Shown here piece after piece: positions 11,587 to 22,510 of a stretch of 64,000 nucleotides of DNA (positions within the stretch are counted from its first letter, which is position 1; every line of letters begins with the position of its first letter). The stretch lies in assembly GCA_034359265.1 (NCBI GenBank), contig CP136897.1, positions 19,152,001 to 19,216,000 of the forward strand, read 5' to 3'. The DNA is from Canna indica (taxonomy: Eukaryota > Streptophyta > Magnoliopsida > Zingiberales > Cannaceae). Below the pieces are notes generated by a model. It worked only from the letters and a program-made list of their open reading frames with translations, had not been told where the DNA came from and ran no database searches. The position numbers and the translations under genes are program-made.

Positions 11587-14322
11587 ATGGAAAAATTTGA
11601 AATTGTAGTACATCACGGTGGTCACATGATTTTTGAACCCCATGTACGCTATGTGGGGGGTGAAATGCTCTTGGTCAGAGAAGATGATATGATTTCAAAT
11701 ACAATTACATTATCTGACATGAGACTCTTGATAGGGACATTAGGTTACTCTCGACCTAAATTGTGGTACAAAGACCCTAAGAAGCCCTTATCTTCTGGAC
11801 TGGTGGAGATAAAGACAAAAATTAAAGTTAAGGAGATGTGTAAATTGGCGATAAATTATGGGTCTATACACCTCTATTCAGAAGGAGTTAGAGACTATGA
11901 ACTATTGAGGAAAAAGAAACTAGAACGGGCTCTCAAAACTTAGAACCAGGATGAGAATTTGGAGTCTGATCATGAAGGAGCTGATCAAGATGAGGCAAGT
12001 GATGTGGATGATGTGGAATACATAATAGTGAAGAGAAATAAGAGAATTTTTAATTTGCAAAGTGAAGGTGAGCACATGGAAGGAGAGCAATGTACTAGTG
12101 GTGGAGGAGATGAGCAATGTACTAGTGGTGGATGAGATGAGCAAGGTAGCAATGGTGGAGGAGATGAGCACAAGGAAGATGAGCTAGGTACTAGTGGTGG
12201 AGGAGATCAACACAGGAAAGATGTGCACAGGGAAGATGAACAAGGTACCAGTGGTGGAGGAGATCAACACATAAAAGATGAGCAAGGTACTAGTGGTGGA
12301 GGAGATGAGCACATGAAGGATGAGCAAGGTACCAATGGTGGAGGAGATGAACACAGGGAAGTTGAGGGTGGGAATAATGATTCATCAAGTTCCGATGAAT
12401 CATCAAGTGATACTTCAACTGAATCAGTGTAGACACCTAATAGTAGTGATGATGAAGATATAAAAAAATTTAGAAAACCGAAGGGTAAAGGATTTAGGGG
12501 CAAAGAATCTGATGAATTTTGCCTTAACATAAGATTTGAGTCAGTAGGACAATTCAGGCAAGCTATTCAAGACTATGCTTTGAAGAATGGAAAGGCTATT
12601 AAATTTACTAGGTCCGATGAAAAAAATATAGAGACTAGGTGTAGTGCCAAATGTCCTTGGAGGATTTATGAAAGCTTAACACAAATGAATAAAGCATTTG
12701 TGATTAAGATATATGATTCATAGCATAAATGCTCTAGACCAGCAAGAAACAAACAAGCATCATCTAAATGGCTTGCAAGACACTATATGGAAACTTTTAG
12801 GAAAAAACCAGACTAGATTGTACTTGAAATGTAAAGGGATATTGACAAAAAATTTATCATATCAGTCACTAAGAATGTATGTTATAGAGCCAGAGAAAGG
12901 ACATTAAAAGTTTTATCAGACTCATTAGCTGATCATTATAAGATGTTGTCATCTTATGTAGCAGAACTAAAGAAAGTGTACAAACATGGATTGTTTTCCA
13001 CAATGGTTGAGGGACATAACAGATTCAAGAGAATGTTTGTTGGTTTTGATGCATTGAAAGAAGGGTTTTTGGGTGGTTGTAGGCCCGTGATTTCATTGGA
13101 TGAGTATTTTTTAAAGTCAGAAGCTGGTGGCCAACAACCGTTTGCAGTTGGTAGGGATGGAAACAATCAGATGTTTCCAATATGTTGGGCTGTGGTTGAT
13201 GGTGAGAATGAAGACTCATGGAGGTAGGCATTGTTGATGATTTTGGATGGACAATTATAAGTGATCAGCAGAAGGTATAAGTGAATAATTAGTCTTTGTT
13301 TTTTATCTCATGTATACTTAACTTTTGTTTGTTTGTCTCTTGTAGGGTCTTAAAATTGCAATTAGGACTTTTATGCCTAATGCAGAACATAGAAACTATG
13401 CAAGACATTTATATGCTAACTGGAAGAAGAAGCATGTGGGTTATGCTTTGAAGAACCTTTTCTGGAAGACTGCAAAGAGCACCACAGAAGCTCAATTCAA
13501 TTCATGAACACATATATGAGATGAATGTACTTTCTCAAGTTGCACATGATGGTTTCATTAAAATTGGTTCAGACAAGTTTTGTAGGTTTAAAATCAGTAC
13601 ATTGCCAAAATATGAGATCATTGGCAATAACATGTTTGAATGTTTTAATGGATACATTTTGAGAGCAAGAAATAAACTTTTGATTGACATGTTAGAGGAC
13701 ATTAGAAGGACATTAATGACAAGGATGACAGAAAAGAGGGAGATGATTATGAAAAGTGATGATACCATATGCCCTAAAATTAGGAAAAAAATAGAAGAGA
13801 ACAAGGTTATTAGTGGCTTCTGCATAGCAACACATGCTGAATATAAGAAGTTTGAGGTTAAACACATGGATAATAATTATGTTGTAGAGCTAGAACAAAA
13901 TAGTTGCTCATGCAGGATGTGGGAACTTAATGACATCCATTGTCCTCTCATGTCATTTCATCAATTCATTGGTTGGGAGAGGATCCCACAGAATATGTTT
14001 ATGGTTATTTTAAGAAGTCCACATACCTAGGGGCATATGAGCATCTTATTCAGTCATTAAATGAGAAAAAATGTGGGCAAAGGTTGAGTCTGAACCTATC
14101 TTACCTCCCATTGTGAGAAGACAAACAGGGAGACCAAAAAGAGCAAGGAACAAGGATATTAATGAGAAGGAAAAGGAACAAGCAAATCCAACAAAGACGA
14201 GTAAGAAGGGGGTGCGGATGAAATGTACACAGTGCAATACATATGGCCATAACAAAAGGTCATGCAAAAATAAGGATAAAAGACCAATATCAAATCAACC
14301 ATCATCTAGTCAGGTAACTTAA
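11587..14322 (+). pseudogene. MURA-type (MULE) transposase, decayed
   Basis: DDE transposase that would cut and move the element. The frame opened by ATG at 11587 stays constant to about 13228, interrupted only by in-frame stops (11941 TAG, near 12133, 12430, 12721, and more). In order: N-terminal block MEKFEIVVHHGGHM, an acidic repeat region (12061-12380), SDEFCLNIRFESVGQF with a C-x-C-like AKCPW segment, then the MULE domain FKRMFVGFDALKEGFLGG with PVISLDEYFLK (first Asp), VGRDGNNQMFPICWAVVDGE and ISDQQK (second Asp). An intron seems to run from about 13276 to 13346. The second exon gives HRNYARHLYANWKKKH, a frameshift at about 13505, and a SWIM finger CSC...HCPL in which the expected final His is Leu. 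A CCHC knuckle CTQCNTYGHNKRSC lies at about 14225-14265. Not functional. Confidence 0.88.
12061..12380 (+). repeat. In-frame acidic 42-bp tandem repeat in the MULE transposase
   Basis: Direct repeats of about 42 bases encode a 14-residue unit like DEQGTSGGGDEHMK, about six or seven copies, some shortened. Copies differ by a few bases. The unit length is a multiple of three, so expansion kept the frame. One copy carries a stop (TGGTGGATGAG near 12128). Confidence 0.8.
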
Positions 14323-14777
14323 TATTTGTTCTTACATGTTTACTAACAAATCTATTTTTTACAAATCTGTTTACTAACAAATCTGTTTTGACACGGGGAA
14401 AAAAGGGGGAGACCACATAAGAACCAGAGTGTGCAAATTAATTTGGAGAACAAATGTGTGCAAATTAATTTGGAGAACCAGTGTGTGCAGTCACTTGTAA
14501 AGAGACCAAAGATGGTTGTTATTAAGAGACCTGTTAGTTATGAGAAGCTTGTGGACAAGGAGAGGGCTATGGCAGCAAAGGAATTTGGAGTAACAATTGG
14601 CACTGAAACAGGAAATACATATGTGCATGTAAGTTATTTAATTTCAATTATAAATTATAGATTTCAGTTATCTAATTCTAAGTTTCATGTAGATGCCTAA
14701 TACGAAAGTTAGAATACTCCATGAAGGAAGATTTGGAGGAGGGCAGTTTGTCCATCCTCAAGGCACCCAACCCACCC

Positions 14778-16133
14778 TGTTAGCTTAAAGTTTTCAACCT
14801 TGGTCTTAATCTCAGTTTTGATGATAACAACCACATAACTAATATTTCGTTGAGAAATATTTTCAGGTTCCATATCGATTAGCGCTCGATGTCTTCGATC
14901 GAAAATATAAGAGAAATCAGAAAATCGGAAAGACATTGATCGTCGCGTTCGGGGTTCGTCGTGGAAATCTCTCAAAGATCAACGTGTGCACCAAAGACGT
15001 CTTGGACGAGTCTAAAGAATACATGGAGACCTCTCCAAGTTGACGCACGTTGAATGCCGAAACCCAGAAATGAAGCGCACAAGAAGAAGGCTAAAAATAT
15101 CAAGTTCAGCCTAGGTTCGGTCGACCGAACAGTGCCAAAAATTAGAAGAAGGTGCATCAGTTTACCGGACTGCGCACAGATCGATGAAGTCGCGATCCAT
15201 TCGGTTGACCCGTCGGTCGACCGAACGACGCAAGTAAAGCATAGAAAGGGTAGCGGTCGCAGGCAGTCGATCGGCCGATCGACCGACGATCGATCGACAA
15301 GCGACCGAACGACGGTAACGACTAGTTTTTCGCCCGTTGAGCTATCGTTTCTTTGGGGATTATAAATACCTTCCTCTAACTTCTTTTGCTCTCTTTTACC
15401 AGACAATTTTGATGCAAAAAAGGCTTTCAAAGAGTGATTCTTAGCATCCCCCAAGTTTCAAAGCTTCAAAGTGAAAAATTCATCAGACCTACCTCTTGAT
15501 CCCTCGCCATTAAGGAGTTCTTCTTCAAAGGGTTCATTAAGGGTGATAGATTCGGAAAGAAGAGGCTTTTATTTGTGATAAGTTTTTATTCCTCTTCTTG
15601 TAATAAAACTTATTTTATTTTATTTTTCAACTCCGTGTATTTGAATTTGTAAGAAGACCTAGTGTCAGGTCTTGGATCTAAGTGGTTACCTGAGTATAGA
15701 AGGTGTAAAGTCACTTGTGTAAACATAGCTTACTAGGATTAGTTGAAGTATCCCTTAGGGTTGAGGTGGAAGAGTACTTTCGGTAAGAAGGCGGAGACTT
15801 CCGGGTGTGGAAGTGCCTTAGATTGAGAGTGAGTCTCTTCATGTCAAAGTCCTCTTGTAAGGGAACCGATTTAATCTAGTAAACCTAGTTTGGAAATTCT
15901 AAGCGGGGTGCTTAGGTAGTGGAGTAGGCATTGGGGCCGAACCACTGTAAACAATTGTGTTAGCATTGTTATTTTTATGTATAGTCTGTTTATCTTTATT
16001 ACTCGCTTCCGCACTTAGTCATTTAATTGTGAATTGCCTAAGTAACTAAGTAAACGATTAAAATCAGAATTTAGGCAAATAGATTGGTAAATACACTATT
16101 CACCCCCCTATAGTGTGGTCCTTTCATCCAACA
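14778..16133 (+). mobile_element. Solo LTR, 1356 bp (Ty1/copia, Sirevirus-like), nested in the MULE
   Basis: It starts TGTTAGCTTAAAG and ends ACTATTCACCCCCC...CATCCAACA, as in Sirevirus LTRs, which open with TTTTGATGATAACA-like text and close with a CTATTCACCCCCC string. The flanks are CACCC and CACTC, a 4-of-5 match to a 5-bp TSD. No internal retrotransposon sequence or second LTR is present. It holds several palindromic words around CGGTCGACCG and GATCGATC (15115-15320). The orientation is plus. The MULE reading HPQGTQP on the left resumes as an Arg/Ser/Gln-rich tail on the right. Confidence 0.75.
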
Positions 16134-16889
16134 CACTCAAGGCACTCAACAGAGCACCACCTCAGTAAGGAGCGGGAGCACCACCCAAGTAAGGAGCAGC
16201 AACAGACTCAAGGGAAAAAAGAAGTCAGACAATCAGTCATCTTCAAGTGTTAGGATTGATGTGGATTGATATGAATTGTATGTGGATTGATATGGATTGT
16301 ATGTGGATTGATATGGATTTATGTGGATTATATGTAGTAACCATTACTTGATTTTGTATGAATTATGTGTCATTCTAAGTTTTATGTATGTGGCATGTGG
16401 AATTCTAAATTTTATGTATGTGAAATGATGTGTACTAGTTGAATTGCGTATTGTGCTATAAATAGCTGTGTTATAAATGACAAAGTTCATATATTTTAAG
16501 GTTAAAAGTAGCAAAGTTCATGTATTGTTAGGTTAAAAGTGGCAAAGTTTATGTATTTTTACGTTAAAAGTGACAAAGTTCATGTATTTTTACGTTAAAA
16601 TTGGTAATGTTCATGTTTTTTAGGTTAAAATGGAAAAGTTCATGTTTTTTCTCGCAAATATGTGAAAGTTCATATTTTTTGGTGCACAGTTCACTAACAG
16701 ATTGAAACATGTTAAAATATATTATTTTCAAATACACATGAGAGGGTAACATCAAAATACATAAACCAAACTACTTCATGGTAGTAGCTTTAGGCTATTG
16801 TCTTTGTTCTCACCCCCAAATAACATACTAGAAAATACGATACATACAACAAAAAATACCATACACACACTACCCTTCCTTAAATTGAC

Positions 16890-17340
16890 TTATTTTTTGT
16901 CATTCCTCAGTTGAGCTATCTCATCTTCAAGTGTTGCAATTATTTCTTAAAATGTCCTTTCTTTCATCTTGCTCAATTCTATCCTTTCTTCCATTAGCTT
17001 CAATTTCTCGAGAAGATTTTTTTTTCCTCAATAAAACCTTGTAGAATATTGTTTGTGTGGTCGTGATCCTCAAGATCATGCCACGCAAAAGAAGTGGCAA
17101 TCATTCTCCTGTTAAAAGATAGGAGTGAGTGATTACAATAAAGATAAAACTTTGGAATGAGGTGATTACAAAAGATCATACCTTCCAATGTCTGCATCCC
17201 TAAAACCTTATTCCGGGATTTCTTTGGCTCCATGCGGTGAACAAAACAGCTCGCACGTTATGGCAGTAGTGCGGAACAACAACCTGTGATGAATTCACTA
17301 AAGATTCCTCCATTCGTCCCACGGTTTCTCTTCCTGACAT
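16890..17340 (-). pseudogene. GRF-type zinc-finger protein with coiled-coil tail, second gene of the MULE, decayed
   Basis: Read on the minus strand from ATG at 17340. Exon 1 (17340-17182, 53 codons) has HYCHNVRAVLFTAW then NPGIRFWGC, ending WK at a good donor (AAG|GTATG). Exon 2 starts at 17108 after an AACAG and gives ENDCHFF, then after a one-base shift AWHDLEDHDH and a Lys/Glu/Leu-rich coiled coil with LEKLKLMEERIELSK and LEDEIAQL. C-x(n)-NPGxRFxGC-x(n)-CxFFxWxD is the zf-GRF pattern, a single-strand nucleic-acid binding finger found in plant proteins with a coiled coil. A homopolymer A9 causes a second shift, and a TAA interrupts the coiled coil. The second metal ligand (usual CG) is HN here. 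It starts just inside the right TIR and converges with the transposase. The role in transposition is unknown. Confidence 0.7.
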
Positions 17341-17383
17341 GATCGTCCCTTAGTGTCCTAATTCGGCGACAATGGCGACAACA

Positions 17384-17795
17384 TGGCGTGCCCTAATCCT
17401 GCGACAATGGCGACAACAAAGGTTCCCCCTCTTCGTAGTGTTTGAGCAGACGAGCAGGTAAAATAAGGACTAGGGCATCAAGCGTGCCCAACTTGGAGAT
17501 GACTGGCAATTACCATTTTGCCCGTCCCCGTTTCAAAAAACATTAGCATCGGGGGTGGGTAATTTCGTAATTTTATGTTAACCTTTACTCGTCCATTGAA
17601 ATATATGTCACGTTGGCAAAGTAACTTGCCACGTCGTCGTCGTTAACCGCCATGCCAGCAAAAATCGTCAAAAATGACGGTGCGTGCTAAACGGGATAAC
17701 AGAATCAAAGTTTGTGTATTTTCTTGCTAACGAAAAAGTTTTATGTTAAAAATGGGAAAATGTCCAAAGTTCGTATTTTTTTGGGTATTTACTCT
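17384..17795 (-). repeat. MULE right terminal inverted repeat, about 410 bp
   Basis: Inverted copy of 10972-11372. Its inner end (GGCGTGCCCTAATCC) lies about 45 bases upstream of the start codon of the GRF gene, which suggests that the TIR carries that gene's promoter. Confidence 0.85.
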
Positions 17796-17799
17796 ATTT

Positions 17800-18180
17800 T
17801 ATATATTATAACTAAATATTTTTATAAATATACATTTTATATTAACATATTTAATATATTGACATAAATTAATATATTTAGTTAATATTAAATATATATT
17901 GATATATGTTATATTAGTATGAATTTATATATACATTTTATATTAATATATTTAATATATTGAGATAAATTCATATATATCTAATTAGTATGAAATATAT
18001 ATTAATCCATATTAATATATAAAATTCTATATATAATTAATATATTTTATATTAATTCATATTAATTATAATGAATTAATATGAAGTGTACATATAAACA
18101 TTAAGACATAGAGCAAGTAAACAAATACAAAAAATAATTCAAATTTCTCCAAATTTTTTTATTAACTTTACAACAATTGT
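17800..18180. other. AT-rich tract with TTAATATAT tandem words
   Basis: Degenerate tandem words such as ATTAATATATTTAATAT repeat from about 17820 to 18080. No coding signal. Confidence 0.5.
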
Positions 18181-19368
18181 AATTCGAAGAAATGTTTACC
18201 TTCTTTCGGGTTCTTCAAAAAAGGGTAAAAGCATTTACCAAATCATCCGTCAGTTGGAGAAGGAAGCAGATCAGCGCAGATGATGAGGCTCCACAGCAAA
18301 TCGTCGCAGATTGAGAGATCGGCATAGATGTCATTGTTACTGAATGCTTCTTCAGCATGCCAAAAACTGAGGCATAGCAATCTTGATTTGTAGGATTGTG
18401 GAATAGTGAGCTCTGCAGCATAAGTGAAATGCTCTAGCACCAACCCAGCTGTGAGGCATCAATAGTTTGGACTAAGATGCATCAGGCATGAAGGCAGTGT
18501 CACATTAAAACATATACTGCTATGAAACCAGAAAGTTGGACTAAGAATTGAAGAAGCTTTGTCTTTGTGTTAAAACAATAACTAATCCAAGAAAATGAAC
18601 ATACCACTTGAAGCAATATCAGAAAGAGTATTGACTCCAACAATAGTTTACAAGAAGAAAATGTAAACTTCCAATGTAACTCTAAAAAGCAACCACTTAG
18701 TTTACTTCATTTTCTAAGCCAATCAAGTAACATCCACTCACAGTCAAGAGAATGATAGAATTATAATCAGAATTCATTTCATTTAGAAAAAGATGCTCGA
18801 AAGCTTCTTAAATAAGGTATGTCCATTAATTGCTGAAATGAGATTAATTTCAAATGAATTTTCATTAGTAGTACCATCAAGAAACTTAATTGACTTGATG
18901 TTTAGAGAAATACGAAAAAGATTTCCTTATAGCATGAAATACGAAAATAAATTGCTTTCCTGTTTGGAGCATGAAAAGTAAAGATCCAGAAGCCTAGTAG
19001 TTCAAGGATTTCCTTATAGCATGTTCTAAGCCATCATACGTACAGCTTGGCAAAGTCAAATAAATTTTCACAAAATCTTAATTCCAATCACTATAATATG
19101 CATTGCTTTTGTTTGATTATACACCTGCAAAAAATTGATTTAAATGGTTTTAGTTTTACAGATCCAGGAAAAGCATTGAAATGAAAAACATAAGTCGCTA
19201 CTAAAACATCAGAATCATGAAATTTCTGGAATTTAACTGAGATAAACTTACATGCGCCACCAATTGAGACACTCAAGGTTAGTTCCACATGACAAAAAAA
19301 CAACTAACATAATTCAGGTTGCATTAATTTTTTTGCTTTTTCTAAATGATCAAATTAATCTCACAGCT
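18181..19368. other. Unassigned DNA downstream of the NLR relic
   Basis: Short open frames exist on both strands, but none gives a motif I recognise. By position it may be the decayed distal LRR or 3' part of the minus-strand NLR that starts at 20427. Confidence 0.3.
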
Positions 19369-20427
19369 TTAGTGACAAACTTTTTCATTCAAGAGCATTA
19401 ATTTCCTTTTACTCATTACATTAGTTGTGTCAGATTCAATACTCTTTAACTTTCCGCAGTATCTAAGGATGAGTGATGTCAGATTCGCCAATTTGCAGAG
19501 GGATCCCGGAAGACGCTCAATTATTGTGCCGGAGAGATCGAGGATAGATAGTAACGTCATAAACTGGAAGAAACCTTCCTCGATCTTGCACAACTTGAAA
19601 TTACCTCTAAGCAATAAAGTAGACGTCTCAGGAATATTAGGATTACCTCGAAGCCATCTAATTTCATCATTGTACAATGTACATCAACGAAATCTTGTCC
19701 TTTGTCTTCAATTCCTCTGTTTCCACTTCAAATTCTTCTTGCTGCACTACTCCAGCTTTCACCCAAAACCTCTTTACCTTTTTCGGTGCTTTCCAATGTA
19801 ATTTTGATAGCCATGTATCTGATAACATCATGCATCTTCACTATATGTTTACTCTCTTGCAAAAGCAAACAGGAATCGACAAGCTCTATCAAGCAGTGGT
19901 GACCATCCTCAAACAGGAATCGACAAGCTCTATCAAGTAGTGGTGACCATCCTCAAACAGGAATCGACAAGCCCTATCAAGCTCTATCAAGCTCTATGAT
20001 TTCCCATCATTTCTCTTGCTTGGGTCACACATTTCTCTGCTTCATCCATGGCGTTTTTGGCGTTTACTTCTAACCAACCCTTCACTTCCTGATCATTATT
20101 TAGAAGCATTGCATCTGCTGTAGCTCCATCAACCTGGGCCTGCAAATCTTCTCTGCATCTTTTGAGTTGATCTCCTTCCGTCTCAAGCTCCCTTGCTTTC
20201 TTTTCAATATCCAAGATTCCAAGATGTATCCCACATGAGGCAGCAGAGACTTGACGCAATCGATCGGGAAGCACCCGGCGATGAAGTGAGCCATTAGCTG
20301 TTGTTGGGAGAGAAGTAAGGGGATGAAGAAAGCCAAAGCCTACGAGAGGAGCCAAGAGAAGTTGTTTCTTCTTCTGCTGCTGCTCTCTCTCTCTCTCTCT
20401 CTCTTCAACGATGAGTGATGCATTCAA
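19369..20427 (-). pseudogene. CC-NBS-LRR (NLR) disease resistance gene, central NB-ARC deleted
   Basis: Minus strand. 20427-19989 encodes an N-terminal coiled coil of the RPS2/RPS5-like type: LETEGDQLKRCREDLQ, then VKGWLEVNAKNAMDEAE. Directly after it, instead of P-loop, kinase-2 and GLPL motifs, come parts of the ARC2 end (IELVDSCL, then VKMHDVIRYMAIKI with the MHD motif near 19810-19850, then VKAGV). The frame then changes and an LRR segment follows: ISLMYNDEIRWL, LLLRGN, LDLSGTIIERLPGSLCKLANL (split by my listing limit: LDLSGTIIERLP, then GSLCKLANL). So about 250-300 residues of NB-ARC are missing. A 44-bp tandem repeat lies at the junction. Intact NLRs bind ATP and trigger immune cell death; this one cannot. 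Confidence 0.8.
19871..19990. repeat. 44-bp tandem repeat at the NLR deletion junction
   Basis: AGGAATCGACAAGCTC starts at 19871, 19915 and 19959, exactly 44 bases apart; the third copy is cut short and followed by two extra CTCTATCAAG words. Since 44 is not divisible by three, each copy shifts the NLR frame. Confidence 0.85.
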
Positions 20428-20907
20428 TCACATATTCACGTGCTTTCATCAAATAATAATAATAATAATCACATATTCACATATTCACATGTAGTCACAT
20501 GACCTGTACTCGATTAGTAATTATTTGAGAAATTTGAAGGCTTCAGATTGATTAATTGTACGCGACAAAAACAATGCAAATTAAATAAATAGTTTAATAA
20601 CCAAATGGCCTTTTGTTGTTGAAAAATACAACGAGAGAAAACAGCAAACAATTCACATGCGCGCATACATGATACATCTCAAGAAATAAAAAACTAGTGA
20701 ATTGAAGAAAACCAAGTTGTATAATTATTACTTTAATAATGTTGCCAGACGTCAGACGGGTCAATTAAAATTATTTGGATTTCCATCAGGATTTAGAATA
20801 TGATTGCTCATTACGATCAATTTAAATTATTTGGAATACTATGTCATGGGCATTAGGTCTACAGTTTCTCTCTTGTCATCACCGTTGAATTGTTCTTCAA
20901 CATCTAA
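20428..20907. other. Intergenic DNA with (TAA)n
   Basis: A short (AAT)n tract at about 20452-20470 is followed by a repeated CACATATTCAC word. No gene seen. The TAA target site of the next element is 20905-20907. Confidence 0.4.
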
Positions 20908-20920
20908 GGGGTGTTTGATT

Positions 20921-21504
20921 TAGGGGTGGCAATTCATGTCATGTTATATCGTGTCGTGTCTAAACGTGTCTCGTGTTGTAAAGATTAAATTCGAATCCGA
21001 TCCGTTTATTAAACGTGTTTGAATATGCAAACCCGAACCCGACCCTTTTATTCCCGGGTTGACACGACACGACACACTCAACCCGTTTAAGTAAACGTAT
21101 CTAAATGTGTGCATGTGTACACCTACACGATACAACATGATAAACACAATTTCAATAGTGAACAAAATAAAAGCTACATGAAATTAAAAATTAAACACAG
21201 TAAAAAGACTATTAATAACAAGACATACCCAACATCCGTAATCTTTTACTTATTATATATATATATATATCATTATAAACGGGTAAATAAATTAAATAGG
21301 TTCAGTAACACGATTAAACACATTTAGTTAAATGAGTTTAATCATGTTTATACGGGTTCAACCCGGATTAACACGATTAAATAATCGTGTTAATCCGGGT
21401 TGAACCCGTTTAATCAAAACACACGTTTAGCGAAACTCGAACCCGCGTAACTCCGTGTCGTGTCGTGTCAGGTTATCATGTCATGTCAAAAATTGTCAAC
21501 CCTA
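20921..21504. mobile_element. hAT-type MITE, 584 bp, nested in Harbinger-like copy 1
   Basis: The ends are TAGGGGTGGCAATT and, inverted, TAGGGTTGACAATT. GTTTGATT is duplicated exactly at 20913-20920 and 21505-21512; it is part of the Harbinger-like TIR, which proves the order of insertion. The subterminal parts hold CGTGTCGTGTC words in both orientations, and an inverted repeat around 21340-21400 (AACCCGGATTAACACGATTA). Confidence 0.9.
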
Positions 21505-21929
21505 GTTTGATTGCCGCAAGTGCAAATGCTGCAACTCGAATTGTAATATTTAGATAACAAATTTGTTTGATTGGCTATAAAAATATTTTGCAGCATTTAC
21601 TAGTTGCAACTTGTATTTCTAATATCATTTGCGGATCGCAAATGAAATTGCATCCCAAAAAGCCCGCAATACAAGATTACAAGCTGCAAATGTAATAATT
21701 TAAGTATTAAAAAATAATTAACTTTGGCGATAGAGTCGTCGGATGGAGACATGATAAATATCAAAGTTGTAAGTTTTCACTCGTTGAACGCGATGATAGC
21801 GTTAAATTTTAGATCTGATGTCGTTTGTTAGATTTTTTTAATATATTTTTAATATTATACAAAAATTAAAAATTATTAATTTATCAAGCTAGGTTTGGCA
21901 AATCGTGTCAGGCCTAAGTTTTCGGTCAG

Positions 21930-22510
21930 ACTCAAAAAAATTCATACCAAGCCCAGCCCAAAAAAATTCGTGCCCCGCCCTGCTCGGCCCGACCCGAAAA
22001 AAAATTGTGCCGGGCCAGAAAAAATTCGTGCACGGTCCGTCTTGGCCCAGCTCGGCTCGACCCGAAAAAATTCGTGCCCAACCCAGCTCAAAAAAATTCG
22101 TGCTTGGCCCGGCTCGACCCAAAAAAATTCGAACCTAACCCAGCCTGGCTCGGCCCGACCCGAAAAAATTTGAGCCCGACCTAGCCTGAAAAAATCCATG
22201 CTGGCCCGAGCCTAAAAAAATTTGTGCCCGTCCTGAAAAAATTCGTGCACAGCCCGTTCTGGCTCGGCTCGGTCTGATTTGAAAAAAATCATGCCCGACC
22301 ATCCCGAAAAATATCGTGCCCGGCTCGGCCTGACCCAAAAAATTCCTATCTGCCCGACCTAGCCCGAAAAAATTCTTGCCCGGCCCGACCCGAAAAAAAA
22401 TTCGTGCTCGGCCCGACTCGAAAAAATTTGTGCCTAACTCGGCCCAAAAAAATTTGTGCTCGGCTCGGCAAAAAAAAATTCATGTTGACCCGGCCCGAAA
22501 AAATTCGTGA
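21930..22510 (-). repeat. GC/AT-alternating minisatellite inside Harbinger-like copy 1
   Basis: Degenerate direct repeats of about 20-35 bases, each with GGCCCGACCC or a variant and then AAAAAATTCGTGCC. About 20 units. Read on the minus strand it equals the CGGGCACGAATTTTTTC array of copy 2. The long frames crossing it (GTNFF-, ARPEKI-like) come from the repeat and are not proteins. Confidence 0.85.

Larger units (their letters stand above)
10972..17795 (+). mobile_element. Mutator-like element (MULE), about 6.8 kb, non-functional
   Basis: Two long terminal inverted repeats (10972-11372 and 17384-17795) enclose a MURA-type transposase pseudogene on the plus strand and a convergent GRF zinc-finger pseudogene on the minus strand. 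Each gene starts just inside one TIR. This is the layout of maize MuDR, where mudrA and mudrB converge and each TIR is a promoter. A solo LTR of 1356 bp sits in the transposase tail. The outer boundary is near AAATACC on both sides; a 9-bp TSD could not be recognised, possibly because both flanks are AT-rich. Confidence 0.88.

Noticed and set aside
14972..15454. 160-codon minus-strand frame in the solo LTR
   Set aside because: It lies within an LTR, opposite to its orientation, and is made of CGGTCGACCG-type palindromic words.
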